DNA from: Apostichopus japonicus
Taxonomy: Eukaryota > Echinodermata > Holothuroidea > Aspidochirotida > Stichopodidae
DNA length: 64,000 nucleotides
NCBI RefSeq assembly: GCF_037975245.1
Contig: NC_092569.1
Span: 15,745,501-15,809,500 of the forward strand
Reading direction: 5' to 3'
Shown piece by piece: positions 22,901 to 37,617 of this stretch. The notes under the pieces were generated by a model that worked only from the letters and a program-made list of their open reading frames with translations, had not been told where the DNA came from and made no database searches. Position 1 is the first letter of the stretch. Each line of letters begins with the position of its first letter. Made by a program: the position numbers and the translations under genes.

Positions 22901-25900
22901 TTAAAATATCATAATGTGTTTTTCATATTATGTGAAATGTAAATCCGCGTGTAGTTCCTAGTCGTACACTATACTCACAAACAATGACGTAATATATGAG
23001 ATTTCAATTGAGAGAATATAGCCTACAATAAGCTGCAAATAATCAAGATGGTTAACCTCGTATCTCATAGTTTGCAAAATTCGTACGGAAACGGCCTGTC
23101 TTTTATCAAGTCGGTTGCTAATGAGGACTAATTTCGGAACAATTTCAATCTTTACATGGTTTACATTAGTGATATGAATATTGAAATAACAGTGTTTAGT
23201 CTGTTTATTGTAGCACATTGTGTTAAGGTTTATCCAAAGTTTATTTGCTAGATATTTTGCACAAACACAACTTTATTTAATGACATGTTCAAAATTGGTT
23301 ACTTCTTATTGAAGACATAACGCCTCCTCACCCCCCCCCCCCCTAAAAAAAATAGTAATAATAATAACATATTATCTCAAATGCTCATTGTATAAGAAGG
23401 GAACGAATCACGAACTCACTGATTATCTGTCTTAAAGTTTGGGAAAATCCGCCAGTATTAGAAATATAGCGTATACCCCTGTTTTGTAATGACAAGTAGC
23501 GGCTCTTTTCTTTTTAGACGATGTGTTAGCCATTAGATTATATCCGTTTAAAGAACGTTCATCATATTTGGTAGTATATTGCTTCAAATATGGTCAATAT
23601 TTTCAACGCTGGTATTAATATAGAAGGAAGTATTTGTCTATACTTATCTGACATTTAAAATCAATTTAAAAATAACATATCGTTATGATATTCTTCATTC
23701 AAAATACTATTAAGCGCGTTCTACCGTTGCGAAAGATAGCAGTGTAAGAAATTCCAGCAATATTCAAATACTATACAGAGCACACATTGCGATTGTCTTG
23801 CTTGACACAGGTTATTACATTATGCGTTGTTACATTTCGTGTTATTTTTTTATTGAATTTTGCGTCAAAATGGTATTACATAACTCGTTAAATGCGTCTT
23901 GCTCCAAAAATTAGTAGGCCTACACGTACAGTTATGAAAACATTTTGCGGCGAAACATATCTGGTTAACACTACATTTTGCGTCAATTATTATATTTTTT
24001 AAAGACGATATTCAATATATGTTTACTGATTCACAGACTAAAGGGTATGTTGATAATTATGGGTATAGTTAATAATGTCACGGGTATACAGCATTCTTGC
24101 ATAAGTTACCTCAGAGGAATAGCAGTATTAACAAGCAGTGTGCTCATGCAATTAACATTCCAAAAGAAAGAAATTGTTTGATTCTTAAAATGCAATAAAA
24201 CTATAAATAAACTATGTATATAATTGAAAGAAAACAAAGATGAAACACGATCTCGTGTTCTGCTATATTGTACTGAAGTTAACACAGGCTGATCTTATTT
24301 GGTGTTAAAATATGACTTCATATTAACAGAAGCCATTGTCAATTATGACTTCATATTAACAGAGGGCGCCAACGAACTTCAGTATTATGGTAGAATATCT
24401 AATATGGCTGAACACTGTCCTTAAGGATGTCGGCGTACCACAACCATGATTGTTCCATTGAATTAAATCCGCGGTGGACCCGAAATAGAGCTAGCTGGAT
24501 CTCATTGTAATATTTTATCCATTTTGCAGGGCCATAACACTGATGGATGTACCTACTTCTGTTCACTTTGAATTTGCTTCTGACTGGAGTAATATGCTAA
24601 CGAACGGTAATATATAGAGGGGTTAGCCGGTTTCCAGTGTGTATACAACATCTGTCTATAGTCATTTCCCACAACTGTGTAGGGCAAGTTTTCGTCATCG
24701 CCTGGCCAGACTTGACAGATCGAGATTTACATTCTATAAATCAGGAAGGTCTGCATATGTTCTTTCATATTTAACCTAGTAGCCAGATTGCAAGGTACAC
24801 TTTTGCGAATGAAATAGAAAATGTATCAAAGACTTTTTCCTTAGACTTCTTCACCCCCCCCCCCCAATTCAATTCAAGATATAGTACGTGTACACAAAGA
24901 ATAGTTAGCTTTTATATTGTTGGGAATTTTCATATACGCAGATGTTTGTCATAAGAAAACAGTTTTTACATAGAGTATTACTTTCTCGTCGTGCTTTAAT
25001 AACGCTCATTTAACACAACCCGTTTATCTAGATACCGTAAAGATTTGGAGTCTAGACATTAATATCTACTAAGTTAAATTACCACTGTTATTGTTCGGAA
25101 ATGTTCATTTGTTTACGCTAGAAATTCTTTCCGTTTATCATAAACTTCCCCAAAAAATAATCTGCACAAGGTTATGAACGTAATAGAAAATCACGATTGA
25201 AGAGAGACACATTTATATGTGTGCCAAATATGCAATTTTATTTTGGAAAAAATAGTTAGTTTATAGGCCGTTAAGTAAAGATATCTTACAATGTAAATAT
25301 GCAAGTATGCATACGCATGGTATCTATAAGTTTATCACTTCTTTTGTCAATGATACGACATTGCTAAGTTGTTAGGTAGCCAAAGTACCATTAAAATAAG
25401 CACGTTTGCAGATGTTGGAATCAAGCTTTTTCTTTTGTGTTGTCGAAGCTACGAATTTTCCCTTTTGTTGAATGATGTACTACCAGCATAAACAGTACAA
25501 GGTAATACAGGGTTGGGTTCAGTTGCACAAAATCTAGCAACATACAAGCATACATCATGTATGCCGTGTAAGCCCTTATATAATTGGTAGAGTTCAAGAA
25601 TCATCATCGCGTGGGATGAGGTAATGTCTTGCATGGAAGGCAGATAGCCAGCGTTCGTGATATGATGGAACAAACGAATCTTTATCACCATCCTAAGAGT
25701 CCGAGAGCTAAGGTTTCATGATACGATGTAGGCTCTAACCTAGCGGGGCGAGCATATTTTTTTTGTAGTGGGAGGATAAGATATGTTACCGTCCAGAGAA
25801 GGGTCTAAGCAGACATTTATCACCTTTGGGAGTTTTAGTAAAAACGGAAGGAGCTAAGATGCAACATGGTGCTATATTTTGCAACTTTTTAATAAAATGT

Positions 25901-26548
25901 TGAAGGATTTTCGACTGCATATATATCAACTATTAAAAGAATACTTCGTATTTTTTTGTAAAAGTCTGTCTGTCAGTGGAAAGGAGTTGGGTGGGCTTCC
26001 TGATTTCTTCTGGGGATTGAAACCGCCAAATATGTACGTTGTTGCACCCTTGATTTACCCTCTGTATCGATTTCAAATTTTAGTTGGGGAGGGGGGGGGT
26101 CACCAAATTTGGCTTACATCCGTTATGGGGAAAGATCTTAGCAAACATGTTTACTTTGGTAAATGGGGAAATGATGATATTATTTCCATCATCTACAATA
26201 CATATTGTAGTAGAACTTCAAAACTTACCAAAGCACTTCCCTATTTAACATTACAAGCACGTTGTATATGATGATAGCATTGACCGCGGAAACTAAAGTC
26301 TAACGAAAATGGAATATCATTATTGTTTCCTTACATTTTTCAACTGTTCTAGGATCAAATTGAATACAAAATCTACATATTTCATGGAGGCAGATGTTTG
26401 TGACGCATAAAGTCGTACGGTTAAGTGTTTCATTCAAACAAATGAGAATAATCTTGTTATACTTAACCCGCATCCTTGCATTAAATAAACACATCTACAA
26501 AACTGTAGATGGCAAATTCTCGTACAATGTGTAAATATTTCCGCAACG
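19917..26548. other. Spacer between genes 2 and 3
   Basis: Aligns with the other spacers. It contains C homopolymer tracts (about 20029, 20901, 23331, 24856) and one decayed last-exon copy at about 21.74 kb. No intact gene is supported; the recurrent short frames lack splice or codon evidence. Confidence 0.7.
21737..21864 (+). pseudogene. Decayed copy of the 3' half of FReD exon 8
   Basis: The segment starts at the TGT of the C-T-x-x-NLNG motif and continues through the Tyr codon run to QFVEMK and the old stop region. A one-base frameshift between NL and GG breaks it. No acceptor, upstream exon or full FReD surrounds it. It is most simply the remains of an older gene copy. Confidence 0.75.
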
Positions 26549-26660
26549 TGACGTAACATGTAGCAGTCTTTCTTGACCGACTGAAGGTCATCATATGGGA
26601 TGGGTGCCTTGGAATCCTTATCTGTTTACAACTGAAAGACGGTGTGACGACGTATAAGTA
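26549..26660 (+). promoter_or_regulatory. Candidate promoter of gene 3
   Basis: TGACGTAA at 26549-26556 and TATAAGTA at 26653-26660, at nearly the same spacing to the start codon as in gene 2. Confidence 0.4.
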
Positions 26661-26813
26661 TAATGCGATCTGGCTGCGAGACAGCATTATTTTACAACTT
26701 TATAAATACACTTCATGTCATCCATTGTTTTCAGAACATCGAGGAAATTTCTTACCTCTGGAGATACATTTCATTTGAGTTGTCATTCGTATTATAGCAA
26801 GACATTCATAAAT

Positions 26814-29800
26814 ATGGAGCTTTCCGTGGCTGTTCGAGCACTATTAACATTCTTGTGCACAACAACCATCGCCTTTACGTCCTCGGAAGAAACGGTGAGT
26901 TAAACGTTTTTCAGTTTCTGTTCTTCATTCTTATAAATCACGTTTCTTTCTTGTTTGTTAGATGTTACCATTTAAACCTGGGTAGCATGTTTTAACGTGT
27001 TTCTTTCTTGCTTGCTGGATTATATAAATTCCCACTAAAATTCAGAAAAAGGTTATTACTTGATAGCCTGTTTTACAATTTTTAATGCAACATTCTTTTT
27101 TTTTAGAAGCTTATGCCGTTTGAATATTGCGACTGATATCATTTTTTTGGCGAGTTACAATTCTTCTTCAATAAATTCCTTCTTTCCAAAATAATAATCT
27201 ATCTTCAGCAGCCTACAGAAGTGTGTTTTTGTTGTAAAATTTGCACTGCAACTTATCATAAAAAAATTGCATAACAAATTATATTTTCGGCTTAGCTACA
27301 TTTGAAATTTTACCTTGAGGTTTTGCCTTGAGAAACGTTCTCTCATATTTTCAAATAATATCGCACGTTATCGCTTATGTATCCCTAAATGTATCTATTT
27401 AAACACTCGTCGCTGATTTGTGCAATATAACACTAACGCTTAAAACTAGAATCGTATGTTTTACGTAATGGCTTAGAACATAACCATTAACAATTTCAGA
27501 ATAACATAAACATTTGTGAAAGTTATTTTAAGACATTTGAACAGTTATATCCTAGCTATTTTAGAAATTTTGATGTTACAACGTAACTTTGATGTTACAC
27601 TAAATCTCATTAACCATCATCAAGTCTCTATATTTCCTAACTAGATACGGATAACTGTCTCTTTACAAATCGATTTGACTACATTAGTACGCTAAGTATT
27701 GAAAAACTACAGTATAGATTAATCGTACTCGAATTAAAAAATTAAAAAAACCTTTAGCTTGAATTTTTTTAATTCTAGTTAAAAATATATAATATTAATA
27801 ATAATCATTATAATTGCAGTCCGCTTTCTGTTACATAAAATCACTCCACTTCTTGTCAAAGTAGGCGCCTTTGCCGTTACGCATGAACAAAAGTCAAAGT
27901 TAAATATTTTAAAAATCTATTGTATAATTGAGAAGATAGGTAAAAATTCTTGATCATTCCATTTTTTTTTCTCTTTGTCATATATGTTTTTAATTATTGT
28001 TGAGCGTTAAAAAATAAGAACTTATGGTCAATATATTAATATGATACTCAAAGAATCAACAAAGTTGTTTCAATATTACAGACGGAACTGTAAAATAATA
28101 ACGTTGTGTGCCATTGTACAATCATAGACTTTCACATAGTTACTTCGCAAATAACTACGGTGATAACTTAGAAATAACAAATAACCCTTTATGATAAATT
28201 GTATAATTCAAATTCGTCCTCTTTGTCCTTGTATGTCCACTAACGTCATTTAACGAAACCGAGTTTATTTTCGGATTAAGATTACTTAAGTTTAATGTAG
28301 AAAGAACAAATGTTTTCAAAATTATCTACTATAATTTACTAATATATTCCAAATTAGTTTTATTTGATATATTTCTTAGTAGGCATTGGTATATCTTTGA
28401 AAAATATATAAACACCAATGCATTTTTTGCCTCACTGAATTGTTAGCAATTAGTTCCATGCAATACTGCACGGGTAAGCTTCACTGGCTTCAAATCTCTT
28501 GCAATAATATACTTTAGTCTATACCTTATTACCTTGTACAATTGTCAGAACTTTGAAATTATTGTTATTTAAAATTAATACTGTAATATCTTTGTGTCTA
28601 TGTTTATCTCGTTCAAATTCGTCCTTCTCGTTGTCTTAAAAAGTACTTAGAAGTTCCAACTACCGCGCTCCCATGATTTTGAAGATTAATGCACAATTAT
28701 AGAGTTTATGTCCCTTAAACTATCGAGCAATTAGTTGACAATAAGACCCTTAAATACAATATTTTGATACTCTTGTAATTTGACAAGTATCTGCATGGGA
28801 ACTATACTATAAAGACTGTTGTCGACGATTTCGCATTATGACGTTTACAACAATTGCATCCTTAATTCGTTTTACTGTTCGTGTAATGTAAGGTTAACTC
28901 GCGTTGTAACACAGATAAACTAGTATCGGATATTGCCAGGTACTTGCACATGTGTTATCTTTTAACGCCTTGGTATATTTGCAATTTAAAGCATAATTTT
29001 TTGTATTTGCATCGGCCAATATCTCATGTAAACCTATTTGCATGCAATTGGTGCATTTCATACCGTTCCGTATTTCAACGTCAACCAATAGTGTACTTTC
29101 ACTGTGTAAGAAAAGTCTTAAGTAATAAGTACAATATACGGTGTATACAACTCTTAATTTCTTTCATATACTCAGTTCCATTTCCAAAGACATAGCATGT
29201 TCTTTGTGTTTGTTTTACACATTAACTCACGTGGTAAACTTTATTCATTGAAGTATTTGATATGTTTTACCACGCTAGAAAACACTGACAAATATTTTAT
29301 AAACGATAGGCTCAAATTATCATTTAACTCCAAGTCACGTCTTTAGTCTTCAAAAACATGACTCTCTTAATTGCAATCGTCGTTAATTTATCACCCCTGA
29401 CAACGCTATACCGGGGACGATATCTGCGTAAAAGGTGTCAGAGGTTTTACTTTTGTATGTCAATTTGAGGATATGTATCAATACAAAAAGCATTGCTTTA
29501 TTTCATTTCATGCAAACAAAATGAAACGATACAATTATGATAACAAAAACTTTCATTGTAAAATATACCGGTTCATAAATGTTGGGACGTTGTCCACATT
29601 GCCATGTAGTAAATTCATCATTTAAAGATTATTTGTCATGTTTTCTTCATGCACCGAAGTTACTACTTCTATAGACAAAATACAGACAAATCTCGATCTT
29701 AATTATATGCTGGAATGACTGTTAATATAAAAATTAATGTTCACAAACATATTTTGCCCACATTTGCGTTAATGTAAGAAAGTAAAATTCGAAATTATTT

Positions 29801-32800
29801 TCTATTAAGTTTTTATCGCTTACATAGTTTTGCGAAAAAATATATTCTATTTTCATCTGTTTTCCTTGAATGTATAGCTAATATATTTGCAATTTCTGGT
29901 GCAATTAAGAAAACAAGAATACTACACAAATAGATTGAGTTTAAATTCTAGCCAATGTTTAGTCACACAACCACCTCCACTTTCCTCCACACCCACCCCC
30001 CGCCTCCCCAAAAAATGATATATGGGATATATTTCCAGTCAATTCCGATGGTTTTTATACTCATTTCATCAAGTTGGGTACACATTTTAAAATTAAAATT
30101 TAATAATTGTATCGCTGTAATGGATGAAGTTATCAAACATCCTGACATAGGCAAGAATGTTTGTGAACAACCATTTAGATCATTAATCATTATGAAATCG
30201 TTTTTTTCCAACATTCTTAATTTGCCTGTACATGATTATTAGATAAATGAGATTGAAAAAAGGGCAATAGTTCTTTACAAACAGTTACAATAAATAAACA
30301 TCACATATTGACATATATTTCTGATGACTCTTCTTCTCATTTAAAGAGTATTCATCGGAGAAGTTTACTTTCAACTACAGAGGATACGCAAAGTAAGATA
30401 TTTCACCTTAACTGCTTTGTTTTTCATTCCATCTATATATGAAAAATGTAATTAACCAATATAAATGACTTTTGTTATTTCCAAGATAACTTTCTGTTTT
30501 TATTTCTGTTTCATTGACCGTATCTGTGTGAGACAGCATTTAGTATGTTACTTTCGACGACTTACAACAATGCAAAAATTACAACCTTTAATACCATGAA
30601 CAAGACAAGAAATTTTGTGACAAATGTTTTATACTGCAAATAATATTGACTCCATCCACCGAAAAATATAATAAAGCAAAAAAGAGTTAGGGAATAGGAA
30701 AGAGAGGGAGAGAAAGGAATGCAACGTATTCTAACACAGGAAATGATATATGTACCAACTTTGATGTTAGGTTTTCATGTTACTTTTCAAGTTCCATCTT
30801 TCCTGTTGCGGTTTTAGCTATCTCCTAAAATCACAGAGAATTGTCAATTTCTCGCTGGATTTCCTTTAACGGTGAAGTATTGTATACGGTGACAAGGTTT
30901 TGTTACAAATTGAACACAGAGCATGCATATTATATAAGTTTTTAATGTTTTTTATCTCTTTATTACAGTGGCCCATTACTTCTTTTATCAACGTTCTGAA
31001 TATCCAAAGGACTGCCGAGACGTTCAAAGTCAATGTTCTACTTACAACTCTAGCGGAGTATACATTATCAAGCCAGATGGATTTGAAGAACCATTTGAGG
31101 TGTACTGCAACAACAACGTTGTTGGAGGAGGCTGGACGGTACGTCTAAATGGAAATGTTGAAGTTATATTTCAAACGTGATAAAACCTTTCGTTAGCATG
31201 TAGGTATTTTGACTTAAAAGTGTAGGGGTAATAAATAAGTCGCATCATTCACTCAGCAACGTCGAAATTGGGAAATAGATATTATTTTTGTAGACGATCT
31301 TTCTTAATAGTTATATAAATGGATAACATAAATTGTACATTTCCTACTCGAGTACAATTGAGATGGTGTTTTTAATTGGTGATAGTGTACTCAATCTGTT
31401 TCTCTTCTTTTATAGGTCATACAACGCCGCGAAAGCGGAGCTGTTAATTTCAATAGGAGTTGGTCACAGTATCAAGATGGATTTGGTTTCCTCTCAACTG
31501 AGTTTTGGCTCGGCAATGACAAGTTATCACATTTGACGAACCAAGCTGACTACGAACTTCGTGTGGATATAGAATTATCTAATGGAGCTTATTTCTATAC
31601 AACATACAAAGGTTTTCGTATCACTGATGAATGGGGGCAATATAAGGTTACACATATTGGCGCACTCGAAAGTAATGCACGTAAGTAAACAATAATAATG
31701 AAAAGTAAAAACGAAACGTTAATAATAATACAACCATAACAATAATAATAATATTCCACTTTTATATAGCGCTTTACAGACGATATGTTACCACTGGTCA
31801 ATGATAACCTGTCCCAGAGACAATCCTTCTTTATACATATACATTTAAGTCGTTTTCTACAATCTTTCAATGTAGTTCCTTCTTATTTTACTATATAACT
31901 GTAAAATTTAAAAACGATCATATTTCATGGCAGAGGTACAGTACTTGCAAACATTCTTGTAAAAATTTGATGTCTTTTCTTGATCTTACCAACCGACAGC
32001 TACATTTCCCTCTATATGTCCTACGAACATGATCTACGGAACATGTACTTGCCAAGCAACATGTGAAGATCCCAACGGACAATCTGGTTGTAATAGAGAC
32101 TGTTTGGGTACTGAGGGTTGCACCTGTCCAGCTGGTTTCTTAATGCAAGGGAGTGACTGCATCAGTGCGAGTGAATGCGGGTGTTTCGTGGCAGAGGCCA
32201 ACTTGGTTATACCAGTGAGTATATATATGACTCATTTCAATATTACGTGACTATGTAAACGAAACAGAAACGAAACTTAGGCTAATTGACGTTGTGATCA
32301 CACATAGTCTTAGAAAGAAAAATCAAATGTATAATAAATACTATATATTTATATTTTATCTATTTATTCTAGGATGGAGAAACATTCGTTAACGATGACT
32401 GCACACAAAAGTGTTCTTGTATCAATAATCAATTGATCTGTGAAGATTACAGATGTAGTACCAATGCTGTTTGTGATGTCAGGAATGAACTAAGACAGTG
32501 TTATTGTAATGAGGGATACGAAGGTGACGGTGAAAATTGTCCACCCTCAGTGTCCTATAGAGACTGCCAGGATGTTTATGACGCTGACCATAGGCAAGAT
32601 GGCGTATATACAATCATGCCTACTGGGTGGCCTGGTTTACCATTCGAGGTAAATTGTAAAATGGAAAACGGCGGAGGATGGACCGTAAGTCTTCATTGAA
32701 ACACTATGAATGTTTCAAGTATGTTTCTGTGATTTGTTTGTATGTATTAGTCTATTGTAAACGGTAATTGAAGTACGAGTTTATGTTTTCGGTTTGGTTG

Positions 32801-34936
32801 CACTTTTATATTCCTAACTATGGATTAAGTATGTTAAAAATACTTGAGTAAATGAAAATGGTGACAACCCTTAAAATTAACCTCCTCCTAAGAAACAAAC
32901 AACGCTAAGAATTGTCTTAAGTTTATCAGACTGAAATATTATTCTAAAGATATATAGTCGTGAAGTATTCTTAAATTGAGTGTGTCTGTTAGCATGCTTC
33001 AACGACCCCCGTTACTTTATTTCTAAATTCCTTCATTATCCTTACCCGCTATCCTTACAGGTGTTTCAACGTCGTACTGATGGCTCTACGAGTTTTGATC
33101 AAAACTGGGATGCGTACAAAGACGGGTTTGGTGACATCAGGAATTTATGGCTAGGAAATGAAAAGCTTCATTACTTGACGAACCAGAGAAACTACAAGCT
33201 TCGCTTTGACATCACTACTTCTAGTGGAGCTGCTATATATGCTGAGTATACAGAGTTTCAAGTCGAGTCTGAAAGCAGCAACTACACAATGAATAAACTG
33301 GGAACTCGCAGTGGAAATACAGGTTTGTTGCATGTTTGATATTTGCCCCTTGCCATGGATAATAGGTCAAGTTGAAGTTACTTGTGTGTTAACAATAAAC
33401 TTCATGAGAAAATGTTCGTCACTGTTTCAACACATCTTGATGTTAACTATTAACTCCAAAATATGCTCTTAGTACACTGGATCAGAAACCCTTTCAAAGA
33501 GGGTTAAGTGTAACAGTAACACCCCCACCTCCGTTCACAATTCACCGTTTCTACGGTTGTATAGAAAAGATAATTTAAAAGTCGATAACCCATTTCTGAG
33601 TATGTATGATAAACTTAACGCCTTAATTAGAACAAAAACAGATAGAAACAGAAAAAGTGAATTAATAATGCCACGCATATTGAACCATCTTAATTTGTTG
33701 CAATTAATGTGAAGAACCATCCTCACATTCGCCAGGTTTTGTTGTTGTAATATTGGAAAGCAATGAAAGTTTTGTCCCGAACGGGAATTGAGCCAGTGAG
33801 CTGAACAATTGCGAAAACAATATAGTCCCATCTGGACCCGTTACTTTAAAGAAACAGTATAGCGTTAGATATTTACCGTATCACCGTATCAATTGGATAC
33901 CGTTGGTATCATTTACAAAATATTGAATTAATCTGACTAACCGATGAAAAATAATATATGCTGAATGAGAAAGCAGTCTAAGAACAGGAAATGTTATGGT
34001 AGAGCAATACGACCACATATCTTCAAAGAACGATTAACAGAGAATGGAGGTTTCCAGTAAACACATACTAGCCTACAAGATCTGTGAAACAATTATACCA
34101 GGAAGAGCCACACACCGTGGTTGAAGACAAAGACAACCCGTGACATAGATACAATTACAATGTGTAAATAATAACTAAAAACTAGTTAGTGGAAAGCCGA
34201 GGATTTAGTTCTCATTTACAATCAAACACAATATTTACTAATTTAAACATAATATTTAATATCATTAGACAATAAGTTCCTAAAGACAAGTTAGTTTCCA
34301 TATTTAACATCATCCATTCAAATTAAAATCAATGGTCAACTCCATTGAGAAGAAAAACTGATTAAAATAAAGAGAAATAAAGAATTAATCAACTCATGAA
34401 GTATTTATAATGATCACGGAATTATCAAATTTAAAATGAATTCCGAATCTCTTTCAATGTGAATCCTCACCCCCCCCCCCCCTCCTTCCAAGTATACTGT
34501 AAAACTTATTTTATGTCCCAACAAAAGTGTGCAATGTGACAGTATACTTACATTTACGTTTTTACTTGTTTAATGACCAAGTATTAACCACTGATGTTTC
34601 TTGCTGTTTTCCTTCACAGGTTATTATCTCTCTAACAACAAAGGAAAACAATTCAGCACGCATGAACGAGACAATGACGAATGCGATACCTTCAACTGCG
34701 CAGAGAAGCACAAAAGCGGCTGGTGGCACTCGAATACTTGGTGCTCTTGTTATAGTTATAGCTATTGTTTTGATTTCCAATACAGCAGCAGCTGCACGGG
34801 ATTTTGTACTATTGACAACCTCAATGGTGTCTACAATGGAGGCAACGGAGAAATGATCTCCTCTCACCCTTATTATTATTATAGTTCAAACTGCAGCCCC
34901 CAGTTCGTTGAAATGAAAATTCGACCATCCTCTTGA
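26814..34936 (+). CDS. Gene 3: secreted half-FReD / TIL / EGF-like / FReD protein, 8 exons, 555 aa
   Basis: Exons: 26814-26894, 30347-30392, 30969-31138, 31416-31680, 32000-32214, 32373-32684, 33061-33322, 34620-34936. Exon lengths and phases equal those of gene 2. This is the least disturbed unit: intron 1 has no internal duplication and intron 3 is only 277 bp. Differences include NNNVVGGGWT at the exon 3 end, NAVC followed by DVRNELRQCYCNEGY in the EGF-like domain, and WLGNDKLSHLT in the half FReD. In the last exon the variable loops read CFDFQYSSSCTGFC and SSHPYYYYSSNC. The eight exon-8 cysteines, DRDND-type calcium motif (here ERDND) and NYT sequon are kept. Role as for gene 2: a secreted lectin-like protein, inferred from family. 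Confidence 0.9.
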
Positions 34937-35003
34937 GTTCACGACGGATAGTCTGTCATGTGATTTCTCTCGAAACCATTGTGGAAAATTGAGTAGTAAA
35001 ATG

Positions 35004-35009
35004 AATAAA
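35004..35009 (+). terminator. Candidate poly(A) signal of gene 3
   Basis: AATAAA lies 67 nt after the stop. The hexamer used at the equivalent distal place in the other genes is mutated here (AATATAAATT near 35270), so this gene may end earlier. Confidence 0.4.
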
Positions 35010-36990
35010 TATTTTTCTTTATGACAAACACAAATCAACTGGATGAAACGAGCCCTTGTTAGTGTCTGAAAAAATATATTAAATTATGTATCATCTTCGA
35101 GGATTTTAACCTCTCAAGAAAACTTGAATGAGGATAGTTTTTGGTCAAATGGGAGTGCAAGATTGAAAAACAGTAAATATTCGTTAATCTTCAGACACAT
35201 TGCTGAAAATTCCTTTATTTGCAATAAGTATCTTTTAAACTAATAATGCTCTGAATTGCAAAGAATATAAATTAACAAAATGGAACAGGATCATATATGT
35301 GTCTTTACTTGTTTTATTGTGTTTAAATCCCTAAAGTACAGTAACCAGCGGTGGTTTCGGGAGCTCCCCCCTCCAGACAAATATCTTGCCACTACCCCCA
35401 CCCCCCCCCCCCATGACAATGGTGGCCATATTGGTCGAAAGTTACAAAACTCACTTAAGGCTCAGTTAAAACAGTTCGCGGTTGACGTTTATCCGTAATT
35501 CACGGATATTTTCAAATTTATTCACACCAATTGCGTATGATGTTAAATATTATCCTATCATTTTGCTTTCTGTTATCGCTACGAGGCCCTCATCCCCCTC
35601 CCTCCGTCACACACGCTACCCACGAGATAACCTGCAACCATGTTTGTTACATCATGTGTATGATTATAACCTGCTACAATCGTTTGTTATATCGACCGCC
35701 CGAAGTTAATCTGATATTGTTATTTGGACGCCGCAGTATGATATATTACGTAATTTCAACATCGCCCGTGTGTTAGAATACGCTCACACATATATTTAAT
35801 GTATTAAGAAGGATGGACTACGGCGATGGGAAACAGTTTTGTAGTGGCTGGATGGAGCCTAAGTCGATGAAACTGACCGTCATATACAAATGTATTAAAA
35901 CCAACATTATAGTAAATCATAGAAAATGAGATAGCTTAAACTGTACTGTTGGTAAATAAATAGTCCATAACAAAATTAGAACTTAAGACAACACAATTGA
36001 AAAGTAAACCCAAAACTAAACCCATTTGTCAAAATCCCAGGCTGTACCATTTATGAAATTTTCAGTTTATCCAATTTCTAAATTTGATTTGGCAAATAAC
36101 AAATCTTACTGAAAACAAATATTCTTCCAATTATATAGAAACACATAGGATTTGTGTAGACAAAGTGTGAGCGATGCATCTATGTACTGTAGTATGAGAA
36201 CAGAGCACACGGGGTTATCAGCTAAGAGTATAGTGACTTTGTCCAAGCGCGTAGTCAGAAGGCCAGTCATCCCCCCCCCCCCATAAATTTAAGAAAAAAG
36301 GAGAAATGGGGACCATTAGCGGGGATAAATTGGAGAACAACGTAAAAAGATTTCACACGAGGATTCAAAAATGTGGAAATTTGAATACCACATTCCCATT
36401 CATGACTGAAAAATTTCTTTCATAGGCATTGGTGTTTTCAAACTACTCAGTTTGTTTGCCTTTATTTACTCGATTTGGCTGGTGAATTCTCTAAATTTGA
36501 CGGTTTGTGTTACAGAAAATCTGACAAACTTGCTGTAGGCTATAAACTTTAAACTGATATAAATATCGGCCGATTGTATCAAATTTCAAGTCCCCTAAGC
36601 CTCTGAAGTCCACCAAACTGTATAGCTTCTAGGGACTCCGCTCCATGATTCCACGCAGACAGCGCAAAACGTTCTCGTTGACAAGTCATTAAACTGAATC
36701 CGCCCAAACCCCTTAGATGAAATCCTGTATATGCGCTTGACTTTCTCTACAATTTATCAAGGTCATATTTTTAGTCGGAACACACCTTTAGCAATTTAGC
36801 AGATGGAACTCAGAAAGTGAACTGTTTAATTTGGTTTAGAAACATTCATAACAGTACCGTTACCATAGTTTCAAGTGTTTGGGAATTGGTCAAATTTCAA
36901 AGGTACGAAACTTGCCCCAACCACTCGAACTTTTTGCACCCCTCCGTCAGCCCACGTCCCAGACGAAAAGTCTGGTGACGCCACTTTTAA

Positions 36991-37509
36991 AGTATAAACA
37001 TATTTTACGGAAGTAAATCCCTTAAAAGAGAGAAAAACGTCCATATTGTATCATTATACCTTTCATAATAATTTACAGTTAAATATAATGCGTTCTTAAC
37101 TAAAAAAGACGAACATTGAATTAGAAGACATTTGTACGACTCAAACTAATTATGCTTTCAGTTGCAATGAACATGAATTAACAAAATGGAACAGGATCAT
37201 ATATGTGTCTCTAATTGTTTTATTGTGTTTATATCCCTAAAGTACAGTAACCAGCGGGGCGGGTTTCGGGAGCTCCCCCTCCAGTCAAATGTCTTGCCCA
37301 CCCCTAATGACATTGGTGGCCCAAAAAAACATATTGGTCGAAAGTTACAAAATGCATTTAATGCTCAGTTAAAGTATAAACATATGTTACGGAAGAAAAT
37401 CCCTTAAAAGAGAGAAAAACGTCCATATTTTATGATTATACCTTTCATGATAGTTTACAGTTTAATATAATGCGTTCTTAAGTAGAAGAACATTGAATTA
37501 CAAGACATT
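36991..37509. repeat. Local duplication with an ectopic copy of the gene 3' flank
   Basis: A segment of about 140 bp (TTACGGAAGTAAATCCCTTA and onward to TTTGTACGACT) occurs at 36991-37140 and again at 37372-37509. Between the copies lies about 230 bp that matches the region after the gene 3 stop (about 35237-35471), including TGGAACAGGATCATATATGT. Together with the adjacent last-exon fragment this looks like the 3' end of a lost gene copy, partly duplicated. Confidence 0.7.
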
Positions 37510-37617
37510 TGTACGACTGAAGACCTCAACGGTGCCTACAATGGAGGCAGCGAAGAAATTATTTCATCTCGCTATTATTATTATAATTACTGCAATGTCC
37601 AATTCGTTGAGATGAAA
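37510..37617 (+). pseudogene. Open fragment of FReD exon 8
   Basis: Reads CTTEDLNGAYNGGSEEIISS, then a Tyr run, CNVQFVEMK, without interruption. It then diverges from the exon. Unlike the 21.7-kb copy it has no frameshift, but it lacks the upstream half of the exon, an acceptor and the stop context. Considered a remnant. Confidence 0.7.
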
